NCBI RefSeq assembly: GCF_048564905.1
Contig: NC_133002.1
Span: 26,154,501 to 26,218,500 of the forward strand
Length of the DNA stretch: 64,000 bases
Source: Vicugna pacos
Lineage: Eukaryota; Chordata; Mammalia; Artiodactyla; Camelidae
Direction: 5' to 3'
Below the pieces are notes generated by a model. It did no database searches. It saw only the letters and a list, made by a program, of their open reading frames with translations, and had not been told where the DNA came from. Of the stretch, positions 14,633 to 25,339 are shown one piece after another (the stretch's first letter is position 1; every line of letters starts with the position of its first letter). The position numbers and the translations under genes were made by a program.

Positions 14633-17600
14633 CAAACCGGCACTATGAAACAGACTGAGAAACCAGAGTCAGTGTTTCTCCTGCAAACCGTTCCCTTTGT
14701 GCTGGATGAACGAACGTCTCTCCACATGCTCAGTTCTGAGAGATATGTGTGTGTGAAAGCCGTCCTTCACCTAGCTTGAAGGGAACACAAAGTTTCTTTT
14801 CATTTGCCAACTCCACTCCATACATATATATGGGAAGTTGCAAGCTCCAACTCTGTTTTACTGTGAAAACGGCAGGCACTTCAAACCGGCACTAGGAAAC
14901 AGACTGAGAAACCAGAGAAAGGGTTTCTCTTGCAACCAGTTCCCTTTGTGCTGGATGAACGAACGTCTCTCCACATGCTCAGTTCTGAGAGATAAGTGTG
15001 TGTGAAAGCCGTCCTTCACCTAGCTTGAAGGGAACACAAAGTTTCTCTTCAGTTGCAAACTCCACTCCATACATATATATGGGGAGGTACAAGCTCCAAC
15101 TCGGTTTTACAGTGAAAACGGCAGGCACTTGAAACCGGCACTAGGTAACACACTGAGAATTCAGAGTCAGTGTTTCTCCTGCAACCCGTTCCCTTTGTGC
15201 TGGATGAACGAACGTCTCTCCACATGCTCAGTTCTGAGAGATAAGTGTGTGTGAAAGCCGTCCTTCACCTAGCTTGAAGGGAACACAAAGTTTCTTTTCA
15301 GTTGCAAACCCCACCCATACATATATATGGGGAGGTACAAGCTCCAACTCGGTTTTACAGTGAAAACGGCAGGCACTTCAAACCGGCACTAGGAAACAGA
15401 CTGAGAAACCAGAGTAAGGGTTTCTCCTGCAACCCGTTCCCTTTGTGCTGGATGAACGAACGTCTCTCCACATGCTCAGTTCTGAGAGATAATAGTGTGT
15501 GAATGCCGTCCTTCACCTAGCTTGAACGGAACACAAAATTTCTTTTCAGTTGCCAACTCCAATGCATACATATATATGGGGAGGTACAAGCTCCAACACG
15601 GTTTTACAGTGAAAACGGCAGGCACTTCAAACCGGCACTAGGAAACAGACTGAGAAACCAGAGTAAGGGTTCCTCCTGCAACCCGTTCCCTTTGTGCTGG
15701 ATGAACGAACGTCTCTCCACATGCTCAGTTCTGAGAGATATGTGTGTGTGAAAGCCGTACTTCACCTAGCTTGAAGGGAACACAAAGTTTCTTTTCAGTT
15801 GCAAAATCCACTCCATACATATATATGGGGAGGTACAAGCTCCAACTCTGTTTTACATTGAAAACGGCAGGGACTTCAAACCGGCACTATGAAACAGACT
15901 GAGAAACCAGAGTCAGTGTTTCTCCTGCAACCCATTCCCTTTGTGCTGGATGAACGAACGTCTCTCCACGTGCTCAGTTCTGAGAGATAAGTGTGTGTGA
16001 AAGCCGTCCTTCACCTAGCTTGAAGGGAACACAAAGTTTCTTTTCAGTTGAAAATTCCACTCCATACATATATATGGGGAGGTACATCTCCAACTCGGTT
16101 TTACAGTGAAAACGGCAGGCACTTCAAACCGGAACTAGGAAACAGACTGAGAAACCAGAGTAAGGGTTTCTCCTGCAACCCGTTCCCTTTGTGCTGGATG
16201 AACGAACGTCTCTCCACATGCTCAGTTCTGAGTGAAAATTGTGTGTGAATGCCGTCCTTCACCTAGCTTGAACGGAACACAAAATTTCTCTTCATTTTCC
16301 AACTCCAATGCATACATATATATGGGGAGGTACAAGCTCCAACACGGTTTTACAGTGAAAACGGCAGGCACTACAAACTGGCACTAGGAAACAGACTGAG
16401 AAACCAGAGTAAGGGTTTCTCCTGCAACCCGTTCCCTTTGTGCTGGATGAACGAACTTCTCTCCACATGCTCAGGTCTGAGAGAGAAGTGTGTGTGAAAG
16501 CCGTCCTTCACCTAGCTTGAAGGGAACACAAAGTTTCTTTTCAGTTGAAAACTCCACTCCATACATATATATGGGGAGGTACAAGCTCCAACTCGGTTTT
16601 GCAGTGAAAACCGCAGACACTTCAAACCGGCACTAGGAAACAGACTGAGAAACCAGAGTAAAGGTTTCTCCTGCAACCCGTTCCCTTTGTGCTGGATGAA
16701 CGAACGTCTCTCCACATGCTCAGTTCTGAGAGATAATTGTGTGTGAAAGCCGTACTTCACCTAGCTTGAAGGGAACACATAGTTTCTTTCAGTTGTAAAT
16801 CCCACTCCATACATATATATGGGGAGGTACAAGCTCCAACTCGGTTTTACTGTGAAAACGGCAGGCAATTCAGACCGGCACTAGGAAACAGACTGAGAAA
16901 CCACAGTAAGGGTTTCCCTGCAACCCGTTCCCTTTGGGCTGGATGAAACAACGTCTCTCCACATGCTCAGTTCTGAGAGATAAGTGTGTGTGTAAGCTGT
17001 CCTTCACCTAGCTTGAAGGGAACACAAAGTTTCTTTTCAGTTGCCAACTCCACTCCATACATATATATGGGGAGGTACAAGCTCCAACTCGGTTTTACAG
17101 TGAAAACGGCAAGCACTTCAAACCGGCACTAGGAAACAGACTGAGAAACTAGAGCCAGTGTTTCTCCTGCAAACCGTTCCCTTTGTGCTGGATGAACGAA
17201 CGTCTCTCCACATGCTCAGTTCTGAGAGATAAGTGTGTGTGAAAGCCGTCCTTCACCTAGCTTGAAGGGAACACAAAGTTTCTTTTCAGTTGCCAACTCC
17301 ACTCCATACATATATATGGGAAGGTACAAGCTCCAACTCGGTTTTACAGTGAAAACGGCAGGCACTTCAAATCGGCACTAGGAAACAGACTGAGAAACCA
17401 GAGTCAGTGTTCCTCCTGCAACCCGTTCCCTTTGTGCTGGATGAACGAACGTCTCTCCACATGCTCAGTTCTGAGAGATAAGTGTGTGTGAAAGCCGTAC
17501 TTCACCTAGCTTGAAGGGAACACAAAGTTTCTTTTCAGAGGCAAACTCCACTCCATACATTTATATGGGGAGGAACAAGCTCCAACTCGGTTTTACAGTG

Positions 17601-18113
17601 AAAACGGCAGGCACTTCAAACCGGCACTAGGAAACAGACTGAGAAACCAGAGTAAGGTTTTCTCCTGCAACCCGTTCTCTTTGTGCTGGATGAACGAACG
17701 TCTCTCCACATGCTCAGTTCTGAGAGAAAAGTGTGTGTGAAAGTGGTCCTTCACCTATCTTGAAGGGAACACAAAGTTTCTTTTCAGTTGCAAATTCCAC
17801 TCCATACATATATATGGGAGGTACAAGCCCCAATTCGGTTTTACAGTGAAAACGGCAGGCACTTCAAATCGGCACTAGGAAACAGACTGAGAAACCAGAG
17901 TAAGGGTTTCTCCTGCAACCCCTTCCCCTTGTGCTGGATGAACGAATGTCACTCCACATGCTCAGTTCTGAGAGATAAGTGTGTGTGAAAGCCGTCCTTC
18001 ACCTAGCTTGAAGGGAACACAAAGTTTCTTTTCAGTTGCAAATTCCAATCCATACATATATATAGGGAGGTACAAGCTCCAATTCGGTTTTACAGTGAAA
18101 ACGGCAGGCACTT
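14633..18113. repeat. 14-monomer HOR (left type), copy 2, 3481 bp
   Basis: The first ten or so monomers align to copy 1 at lag 3232. From about 17360 onward the alignment continues at lag 3481 (14 monomers), for example cagaggcaaac at 14056 against 17537. The shift is exactly one monomer. The copy is otherwise very similar to copy 1, with a few private changes such as cccattccc near 15930 and ttttgcagtg near 16598. Confidence 0.85.
17110..17358. repeat. Extra monomer inside copy 2 of the left HOR
   Basis: Alignment with copy 1 jumps by 249 bp across this interval. The added monomer carries actagagccag, aaaccgttc and tatatgggaaggtac, which the corresponding place in copy 1 lacks. The aatcggcac marker of copy 1 (about 13887) reappears only after it (about 17368). 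A one-monomer unequal crossover or gene-conversion tract is the simplest explanation. Confidence 0.75.
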
Positions 18114-19695
18114 CAAACCGGCACTATGAATCAGACTGAGAAACCAGAGTCAGTGTTTCTCCTGCAAACCGTTTCCTTTGTGCTGGATGAACGAACGTCT
18201 CTCCACATGCTCAGTTCTGAGAGATAAGTGTGTGTGAATGCCGTCCTTCACCTAGCTTGAAGGGAACACAAAGTTTCTTTTCATTTGCCAACTCCACTCC
18301 ATACATATATATGGGAAGTTGCAAGCTCCAACTCTGTTTTACTGTGAAAACGGCAGGCACTTAAAACCGGCACTAGGAAATAGACTGAGAAACCAGAGAA
18401 AGGGTTTCTCCTGCAACCAGTTCCCTTTGTGCTGGATGAACGAACGTCTCTCCACATGCTCAGTTCTGAGAGATATGTGTGTGTGAAAGCCGTCCTTCAC
18501 CTAGCTTGAAGGGAGCACAAAGTTTCTCTTCAGTTGCAAACTCCACTCCATACATATATATGGGGAGGTACAAGCTCCAACTCGGTTTTACAGTGAAAAC
18601 GGCAGGCACTTGAAACCGGCACTAGGTAACACACTGAGAAATCAGAGTCAGTGTTTCTCCTGCAACCCGTTCCCTTTGTGCTGGATGAACGAACGTCTCT
18701 CCACATGCTCAGTTCTGAGAGATAAGTGTGTGTGAAAGCCGTCCTTCACCTAGCTTGAAGGGAACACAAAGTTTCTTTTCAGTTGCAAAACCCACCCATA
18801 CATATATATGGGGAGGTACAAGCTCCAACTCGGTTTTACAGTGAAAACGGCAGGCACTTCAAACCGGCACTAGGAAACAGACTGAGAAACCAGAGTAAGG
18901 GTTTCTCCTGCAACCCGTTCCCTTTGTGCTGGATGAACGAACGTCTCTCCACATGCTCAGTTCTGAGAGATAATAGTGTGTGAATGCCGTCCTTCACCTA
19001 GCTTGAACGGAACACAAAATTTCTTTTCAGATGCCAACTCCAATGCATACATATATATGGGGAGGTACAAGCTCCAACACGGTTTTACAGTGAAAACGGC
19101 AGGCACTTCAAACCGGCACTAGGAAACAGACTGAGAAACCAGAGTAAGGGTTCCTCCTGCAACCCGTTCCCCTTGTGCTGGATGAACGAACGTCTCTCCA
19201 CATGCTCAGTTCTGAGAGATATGTGTGTGTGAAAGCCGTACTTCACCTAGCTTGAAGGGAACACAAAGTTTCTTTTCAGTTGCAAACTCCACTCCATACA
19301 TATATATGGGGAGGTACAAGCTCCAACTCTGTTTTACATTGAAAACGGCAGGGACTTCAAACCGGCACTAGGAAACAGACTGAGAAACCAGAGTCAGTGT
19401 TTCTCCTGCAACCCGTTCCCTTTGTGCTGGATGAACGAACGTCTCTCAACATGCTCAGTTCTGAGAGATAAGTGTGTGTGAAAGCCGTCCTTCACCTAGC
19501 TTGAAGGGAACACAAAGTTTCTTTTCAGTTGAAAATTCCACTCCATACATATATATGGGGAGGTACATCTCCAACTCGGTTTTACAGTGAAAACGGCAGG
19601 CACTTCAAACCGGAACTAGGAAACAGACTGAGAAACCAGAGTAAGGGTTTCTCCTGCAACCCGTTCCCTTTGTGCTGGATGAACGAACGTCTCTC
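18114..19695. repeat. Partial 13-monomer HOR (left type), copy 3
   Basis: About 6.4 monomers align to copy 2 at lag 3481: cactatgaatc at 18122, ggtaacacactgagaaatc near 18625, acccacccatac near 18790, gataatagtg near 18970, ttttacattg near 19330 and ggtacatctcc near 19560. It stops matching at about 19695, where copy 2 has gagtgaaaattg and this copy has the ordinary gagagataag. This is the right edge of the left HOR array. Confidence 0.82.
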
Positions 19696-22687
19696 CCCAT
19701 GCTCAGTTCTGAGAGATAAGTGTGTGTGAAAGCCGTCCTTCACCTAGCTTGTAGGGAACACAAAGTTTCTTGTCAGTTGAAAACTCCACTCCATACATAT
19801 ATATGGGGAAGTACAAGCTCCAACTCGGTTTTACAGTGAAAACGGCAGGCACATGAAACATGCCCTAAGTAACACACTGAGAAATCAGAGTCAGTGTTTC
19901 TCCTGCAAACCGTTCCCTTTGAACTGGATGAACGAACGTCTCTCCACATGCTCAGTTCTGAGAGATAAGTGTGTGTGAAAGCCGTCCTTCACCTAGCTTG
20001 AAGGGAACACGAAGTTTCTTTTCAGTTGCAAACACCAATCCATACAAATATATGGGAAGGTACAAGCTCCAACTCTGTTTTACAGTGAAAACTGCAGGCA
20101 CTTCAAACCGGAACTAGGAAACAGACTGAGAAACCAGAGTCAGTGTTTCCCTGCAACCCGTTACCTTTGTGCTGGATGAAAGAAAGTCTCTCCACATGCT
20201 CAGTTCTGAGAGATAAGTGTGTGTGAAAGCCTTCCTTCACCTAGCTTGAAGGGAACACAAAGTTTCTTTTCAGTTGCCAACTCCGCTCCATACATATATA
20301 TGGGGAGGAACAAGCTCCAACTATTTTTTACAGTGAAAATGGCAGGCACTTCAAACCGGCACTAGAAAACAGACTGAGAAACCAGAGTCAGTGATTCTCC
20401 TGCAAACCGTTCCCTTTGTACTGGATGAACGAACGTCTCTACACATGCACAGTTCTGAGAGAAAAGTGTGTGTGAAAGCCGTCCTTCACCTAGCTTGAAG
20501 GGAACACAAAGTTTCTTTTCAGTTGCCAAATCCACTCCATACATATATATGGGGAGGTACAAGCTCCAACTCGGTTTTACAGTTAAAACGGCAGGCACTT
20601 AAGACAGGCAATAGGAAACAGACTGAGAAACCAGAGTAAGGGTTTCTCCTGCAACCCGTTCCCTTTGTGCTGGATGAACGAACTTCTCTCCACATGCTCA
20701 GTTCTGAGAGATAAGTGTGTGTGAAAGCCGTCCTTCACCTAGCTTGAAGGGAACACAAAGTTTCTTTTCAGTTGAAAACACCACTCCATACATATATATG
20801 GGGAGGTACAAGCTCCAACTCGGTTTTACAGTGAAAACGGCAGGCACTTAAGACAGGCAATAGGAAACAGACTGAGAAACCAGAGTAAGGGTTTCTCCTG
20901 CAACCCGTTCCCTTTGTGCTGGATGAACGAACTTCTCTCCACATGCTCAGTTCTGAGAAATATGTGTGTGTGAAAGCCGACCTTCACCTAGCTTGAAGGA
21001 AACACAAAGTTTCTTTTCAGTTGCAAACCCCACTCCATACATATATATGGGGAGGTACAAGCTCCAACTCGGTTTTACAGAGAAAACGGCAGGCACTTGA
21101 AACCGGCACTAGGTAACACACTGAGAAATCAGAGTCAGTGTTTCTCCTGCAAACCGTTCCCTTTGTGCTGGATGAACGAACGTCTCTCCACATGCTCAGT
21201 TCTGAGAGATAATTGTGTGTGAATGCCGTCCTTCACCTAGCTTGAACGGAACACAAAATTTCTTTTCAGTTGCCAACTCCACTGCATAAATATATATGGG
21301 GAGGTAAAAGCTACAACTCAGTTTTACAGTGAAAACGGCAGGCACTTCAAACCGGCATTAGGAAACAGACTGAGAAACCAGAGTAAGGGTGTCTCCTGCA
21401 TCCCGTTCCCTTTTTGCTGGATGAACGAACGTCTCTCCACATGCTCAGTTCTGAGACATATGTGTGTGTGAAAGCCGTCCTTCACCTAGCTTGAAGGGAA
21501 CACAAAGTTTCTTTTCAGTTGCAAAATCCACTCCATACATATATATGGGGAGGTACAAGCTCCAACTCGGTTTTACAGTGAAAACGGCAGGCACTTCAAA
21601 CCGGCACTAGGAAATAAACTGAGAAAGCAGAGTCAGTGTTTCCCTGCAACCCGTTCCCTTTGTGCTGGATGAACGAAGGTCTCTCCACATGCTCAGTTCT
21701 GAGAGATAAGTGTGTGTGAAAGCCGTCCTTCACCTAGCTTGAAGGGAACACAAAGTTTGTTTTCAGTTGCAAACCACAATCCATACATATATATGGGGAG
21801 GTACAACCTTCAACTCGGCTTTACAGTGAAAACGGCAGGCACTTCAAACCGGCACTAGGAAACAGAATGAGAAACCATAGTAAGGGTTTCTCCTGCAACC
21901 CGTTCCCTTTGTGCTGGATGAACGAACGTCTCGCCACATGCTCAGTTCTGAGAGATAAGTGTGTCTGAAAGCCGTCCTTCACCTAGCTTGAAGGAAACAC
22001 AAAGTTTCTTTTCAATTGCCAACTCCACTCCATAAATATATATGGGGAGATACAAGCTCCAACTCGGTTTTACAGTGAAAACGGTAGGCACTTCAAACCG
22101 GCACTAGGAAACAGACTGAGAAACCAGAGTCAGTGATTCCCCTGCAAACCTTTCCCTTTGTACTGGATGAACGAACGTCTCTCCACATGCTCAGTTCTGA
22201 GATATAAGTGTGTGTGAAAGCCGTCCTTCACCTAGCTTGAAGGGAACACAAAGTTTCTTTTCAGTTGCAAAATCCACTCCATACATATATATGGGGTGGT
22301 ACAAGCTCCAACTCGGATTTACAGTGAAAAAGACAGGCACTTCAAACCGGCACTAGGAAACAGACTGAGAATCCAGAGTAAGGGTTTCTCCTGCAACCCG
22401 TTCACTTTGTGCTGGATGAACGAACTTCTCTCCACATGCTCAGTTCTGAGAGATAAGTGTGTGTGAATGCCGTCCTTCACCTAGCTTGATGGGAACACAA
22501 AGTATCTTTTAAGTTGCAAACTCCACTCCATACATATATATGAGGAGGTACAAGCTCCAACTCGGTTTTACACTGAAAACGGCAGGCACTTCAGACCGGC
22601 ACTGGGAAACAGACTGAGAAACCAGAGTCAGTGTTTCTCCTGCAACCCGTTCCCTTTGTGCTGGATGAACGAACGTCTCTCCACATG

Positions 22688-22699
22688 CTCAGTTCTGAG
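22688..22699. other. Short dyad CTCAG-TT-CTGAG
   Basis: A perfect 5-bp inverted repeat around a two-base centre, present in the large majority of monomers. A minority variant reads ctaag instead of ctcag and breaks one pair; that variant marks particular HOR positions (for example 23931, 24926, 42575 and 44564). The dyad could be a protein-binding half-site pair or chance; nothing else here identifies a binding factor. Confidence 0.6.
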
Positions 22700-22774
22700 A
22701 GATAATTGTGTGTGAATGCCGTCCTTCACCTAGCTTGAAGGGAACACAAAGTTTCTTTTCAGTTGCAAACTCCA

Positions 22775-22796
22775 CTCCATACATATATATGGGGAG
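22775..22796. other. AT palindrome CATATATATG flanked by CCAT/ATGG arms
   Basis: The perfect 10-bp palindrome CATATATATG lies at 22782-22791. It sits inside a looser inverted repeat in which ctccat on the left can pair with the atgg...ag on the right, with extra G residues. It recurs almost once per monomer. Frequent variants are cataaatatatatgg, tatatttgg and atatacgg, each diagnostic of a monomer subtype. It is the easiest place in each monomer for the helix to open or extrude, which is inference from base composition only. Confidence 0.6.
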
Positions 22797-22813
22797 GTAC
22801 AAGCTCCAACTCG

Positions 22814-22829
22814 GTTTTACAGTGAAAAC
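22814..22829. other. Dyad GTTTT-6 nt-AAAAC
   Basis: GTTTT and AAAAC form a perfect 5-bp inverted repeat around acagtg. It is conserved in most monomers. Variants that break it (ggcttt, gggttt, tctttac) are themselves subtype markers, for example gggtttacattg at 23810, 24805, 32757 and 35992. Confidence 0.55.
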
Positions 22830-22864
22830 GGCAGGCACTTCAAACCGGCACTAGGAAACAGACT

Positions 22865-22888
22865 GAGAAACCAGAGTAAGGGTTTCTC
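22865..22888. other. Inverted repeat at the monomer junction (8-bp stem, 8-nt loop)
   Basis: GAGAAACC is followed after eight bases by its exact reverse complement GGTTTCTC. Monomers starting with agtaaggg can form the full 8-bp stem. Those starting with agtcagtg keep a 7-bp stem (GAGAAAC/GTTTCTC). Copies with the shortened tttccc lose the outer pairs. The element straddles the chosen monomer boundary and recurs in most copies. Cruciform or hairpin potential is inference; no structure has been measured. Confidence 0.7.
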
Positions 22889-23349
22889 CTGCAACCCGTT
22901 CCCTTTGTGCTGGATGAACGAACGTCCCTCCACATGCTCAGTTCTGAGAGATAAGTGTGTGTGAAAGCCGTACTTCAACTAGCTTGAAGGGAACACAAAG
23001 TTTCTTTTCAGTTGCAAACTACACTCCATACACATATACGGGGAGGTACAAGCTCCAACTCGGGTTTACAGTGAAATCGGCAGGCACTTCAAACCGGCAC
23101 TAGGAAACAGACTGAGAAACCAGAGTCAGTGTTTCACTGCAACCCGTTCCGTTTGTGCTGGATGAACGAACGTCTCTCCACATGCTCACTTCTGAGAGAT
23201 AAGTGTGTGTGAAAGCCGTCCTTCACCTAGCTTGAAGGGAACACAAAGTTTCTTTTCAGTTGCAAACCCCACTCCATACATATATATGGGGAGGTACAAG
23301 CTCCAACTCGGTTTTACACTGAAAACGGCAGGCACTTCAGACCGGCACT

Positions 23350-24344
23350 GGGAAACAGACTGAGAAACCAGAGTCAGTGTTTCCCTGCAACCCGTTCACT
23401 TTGTGCTGGATTAACGAACGTCTCTCCACATGCTCAGTTCTGAGAGATAAGTGTGTGGGAAAGCCGTCCTTCACCTTGCTTGAACGGAACACAAAGTTTC
23501 TTTTCAGTTGCAAAATCCAATCCATACATATATATGGGGAGGTACAAGCTCCAACTCGGTTTTACAGTGAAAGCGGCAGGCACTTCAAACCGGCACTAGG
23601 AAATACACTGAGAAACCAGAGTCAGTGTTTCTCCTGCAACCCGTTCCCTTTGTGCTGGATGAACGAACGTCTCTCCACATGCTCAGTTCTGAGAGATAAG
23701 TGTGTGTGAATGCCGTCCTTCACTTAGCTTGAAGGGAACACAAAGTATCTTTTAAGTTGCAAACACCACTCCATACATATATATGAGTAGGTACAAGCTC
23801 CAACTCGGGTTTACATTGAAAACGGCAGGCACTTCAAACCGGCACTAGGAAACAGACTGAGAAACCAGAGTAAGGGTTTCTCCTGCAACCCGTTCCCTTT
23901 GTGCTGGATGAACGAACATCTCTCCACATGCTAAGTTCTGAGAGATAAGTGTATGTGAAAGCCGTCCTTCACCTAGCTTGAAGGGAACACAAAGTTTCTT
24001 TTCAGTTGCAAACTCCACTCCATACATATATATGGGGAGGTACAAGCTCCAACTCGGTTTTACAGTGAAAACGGCAGGCACTTCAAACCGGCACTAGGAA
24101 ACAGACTGAGAAACCAGAGTCAGTGTTTCTCCTGCAACCCGTTCCCTTTGTGCTGGATGAACGAACGTCTCTCCACATGCTCAGTTCTGAGAGATAAGTG
24201 TGTGTGAAAGCCGTCCTTCACCTAGCATGAAGGGAACACAAAGTTTCTTTTCAGTTGCAAACCCCACTCCATACATATATATGGGGAGGTACAAGCTCCA
24301 ACTCGGTTTTACAGTGAAAACGGCAGGCACTTCAGACCGGCACT
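23350..24344. repeat. 4-monomer tandem duplication, copy 1, 995 bp
   Basis: Matches the next 995 bp almost base for base. Shared markers are ttcactttgtgctggatta, gtgtgggaaagcc, cttgcttgaacgg, caaaatccaatcc, gtgaaagcggc, aggaaatacactg, gtatcttttaagttgc, gtttacattg, catctctcc...ctaag and ctagcatgaagg. Of the few differences, gagtaggtac (here) against gaggaggtac (copy 2) is one. The match extends left to about 23319. Confidence 0.88.
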
Positions 24345-25339
24345 GGGAAACAGACTGAGAAACCAGAGTCAGTGTTTCCCTGCAACCCGTTCACTTTGTG
24401 CTGGATTAACGAACGTCTCTCCACATGCTCAGTTCTGAGAGATAAGTGTGTGGGAAAGCCGTCCTTCACCTTGCTTGAACGGAACACAAAGTTTCTTTTC
24501 AGTTGCAAAATCCAATCCATACATATATATGGGGAGGTACAAGCTCCAACTCGGTTTTACAGTGAAAGCGGCAGGCACTTCAAACCGGCACTAGGAAATA
24601 CACTGAGAAACCAGAGTCAGTGTTTCTCCTGCAACCCGTTCCCTTTGTGCTGGATGAACGAACGTCTCTCCACATGCTCAGTTCTGAGAGATAAGTGTGT
24701 GTGAATGCCGTCCTTCACTTAGCTTGAAGGGAACACAAAGTATCTTTTAAGTTGCAAACACCACTCCATACATATATATGAGGAGGTACAAGCTCCAACT
24801 CGGGTTTACATTGAAAACGGCAGGCACTTCAAACCGGCACTAGGAAACAGACTGAGAAACCAGAGTAAGGGTTTCTCCTGCAACCCGTTCCCTTTGTGCT
24901 GGATGAACGAACATCTCTCCACATGCTAAGTTCTGAGAGATAAGTGTATGTGAAAGCCGTCCTTCACCTAGCTTGAAGGGAACACAAAGTTTCTTTTCAG
25001 TTGCAAACTCCACTCCATACATATATATGGGGAGGTACAAGCTCCAACTCGGTTTTACAGTGAAAACGGCAGGCACTTCAAACCGGCACTAGGAAACAGA
25101 CTGCGAAACCAGAGTCAGTGTTTCTCCTGCAACCCGTTCCCTTTGTGCTGGATGAACGAACGTCTCTCCACATGCTCAGTTCTGAGAGATAAGTGTGTGT
25201 GAAAGCCGTCCTTCACCTAGCATGAAGGGAACACAAAGTTTCTTTTCAGTTGCAAACCCCACTCCATACATATATATGGGGAGGTACAAGCTCCAACTCG
25301 GTTTTACAGTGAAAACGGCAGGCACTTCAGACCGGCACT
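24345..25339. repeat. 4-monomer tandem duplication, copy 2, 995 bp
   Basis: Second copy of the 995-bp unit. It differs from copy 1 at only a few bases, for example ctgcgaaacc near 25104. The match ends at 25340, where g (cactggg) becomes a (cactagg). Its last ~210 bases are also the start of the 9-monomer array, so the two arrays were built partly from the same monomers. Confidence 0.88.

Larger units (their letters stand above)
22621..22869 (+). repeat. Representative near-consensus 249-bp monomer
   Basis: This copy is close to my consensus and can serve as a reference. Landmarks by monomer position: 1-7 accagag; 8-12 the main variable site (aaggg or cagtg); 14-20 tttctcc or the one-base-shorter tttccc; 24-31 aacccgtt or aaaccgtt; 48-55 gaacgaac with two CpGs; 68-79 the CTCAG/CTGAG dyad; 85-94 a short GT run; 109-117 ctagcttga; 155-180 the CATATATATG palindrome followed by ggggaggtac; 191-210 the GTTTT/AAAAC dyad; 218-234 cttcaaaccggcactag. 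It has no internal half-length repeat that I can see, so 249 bp appears to be the basic unit. 249 is 3 x 83, so reading frames persist from copy to copy where no indel intervenes. Confidence 0.9.
19696..23349. repeat. Irregular monomers between HOR arrays, ~14.7 copies
   Basis: I found no long-range period here. Monomers carry many private substitutions, such as acatgaaacatgccc near 19853, gaactggatg near 19920, aactattttttac near 20330, cacgaag near 20010 and aaagacaggc near 22328. One single-monomer tandem duplication is clear: cttaagacaggcaatagg occurs at 20598 and again 249 bp later. The last ggtaacacactg variant of the window is at about 21112. The stretch behaves like an old boundary zone between two separately amplified domains. 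Confidence 0.7.

Noticed and set aside
22782-22791. CATATATATG as a TATA-type promoter
   Set aside because: The motif occurs about once per monomer as part of a palindrome, with no other promoter element or downstream gene. Satellite transcription is possible but cannot be claimed from this.
22621-22869. CENP-B box within the monomer
   Set aside because: The closest candidate is the reverse strand of gatgaacgaacg (TTCGTTCATCC...). It lacks the required A and the CGGG half of the box pattern. The acccgttcc region on the plus strand also fails the spacing.
22621-22869. tRNA- or SINE-like RNA polymerase III promoter (A and B boxes)
   Set aside because: The reverse strand of gatgaacgaacg resembles part of a B box but has the wrong spacing, and no A box lies at a suitable distance. 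There is no A-rich tail or target-site duplication either.
23377-23709. 110-codon plus-strand frame, repeated at 24372 and 35561
   Set aside because: It spans two monomers in a frame that happens to lack stops. The copies are alike because the DNA is tandemly duplicated, not because a protein is conserved.
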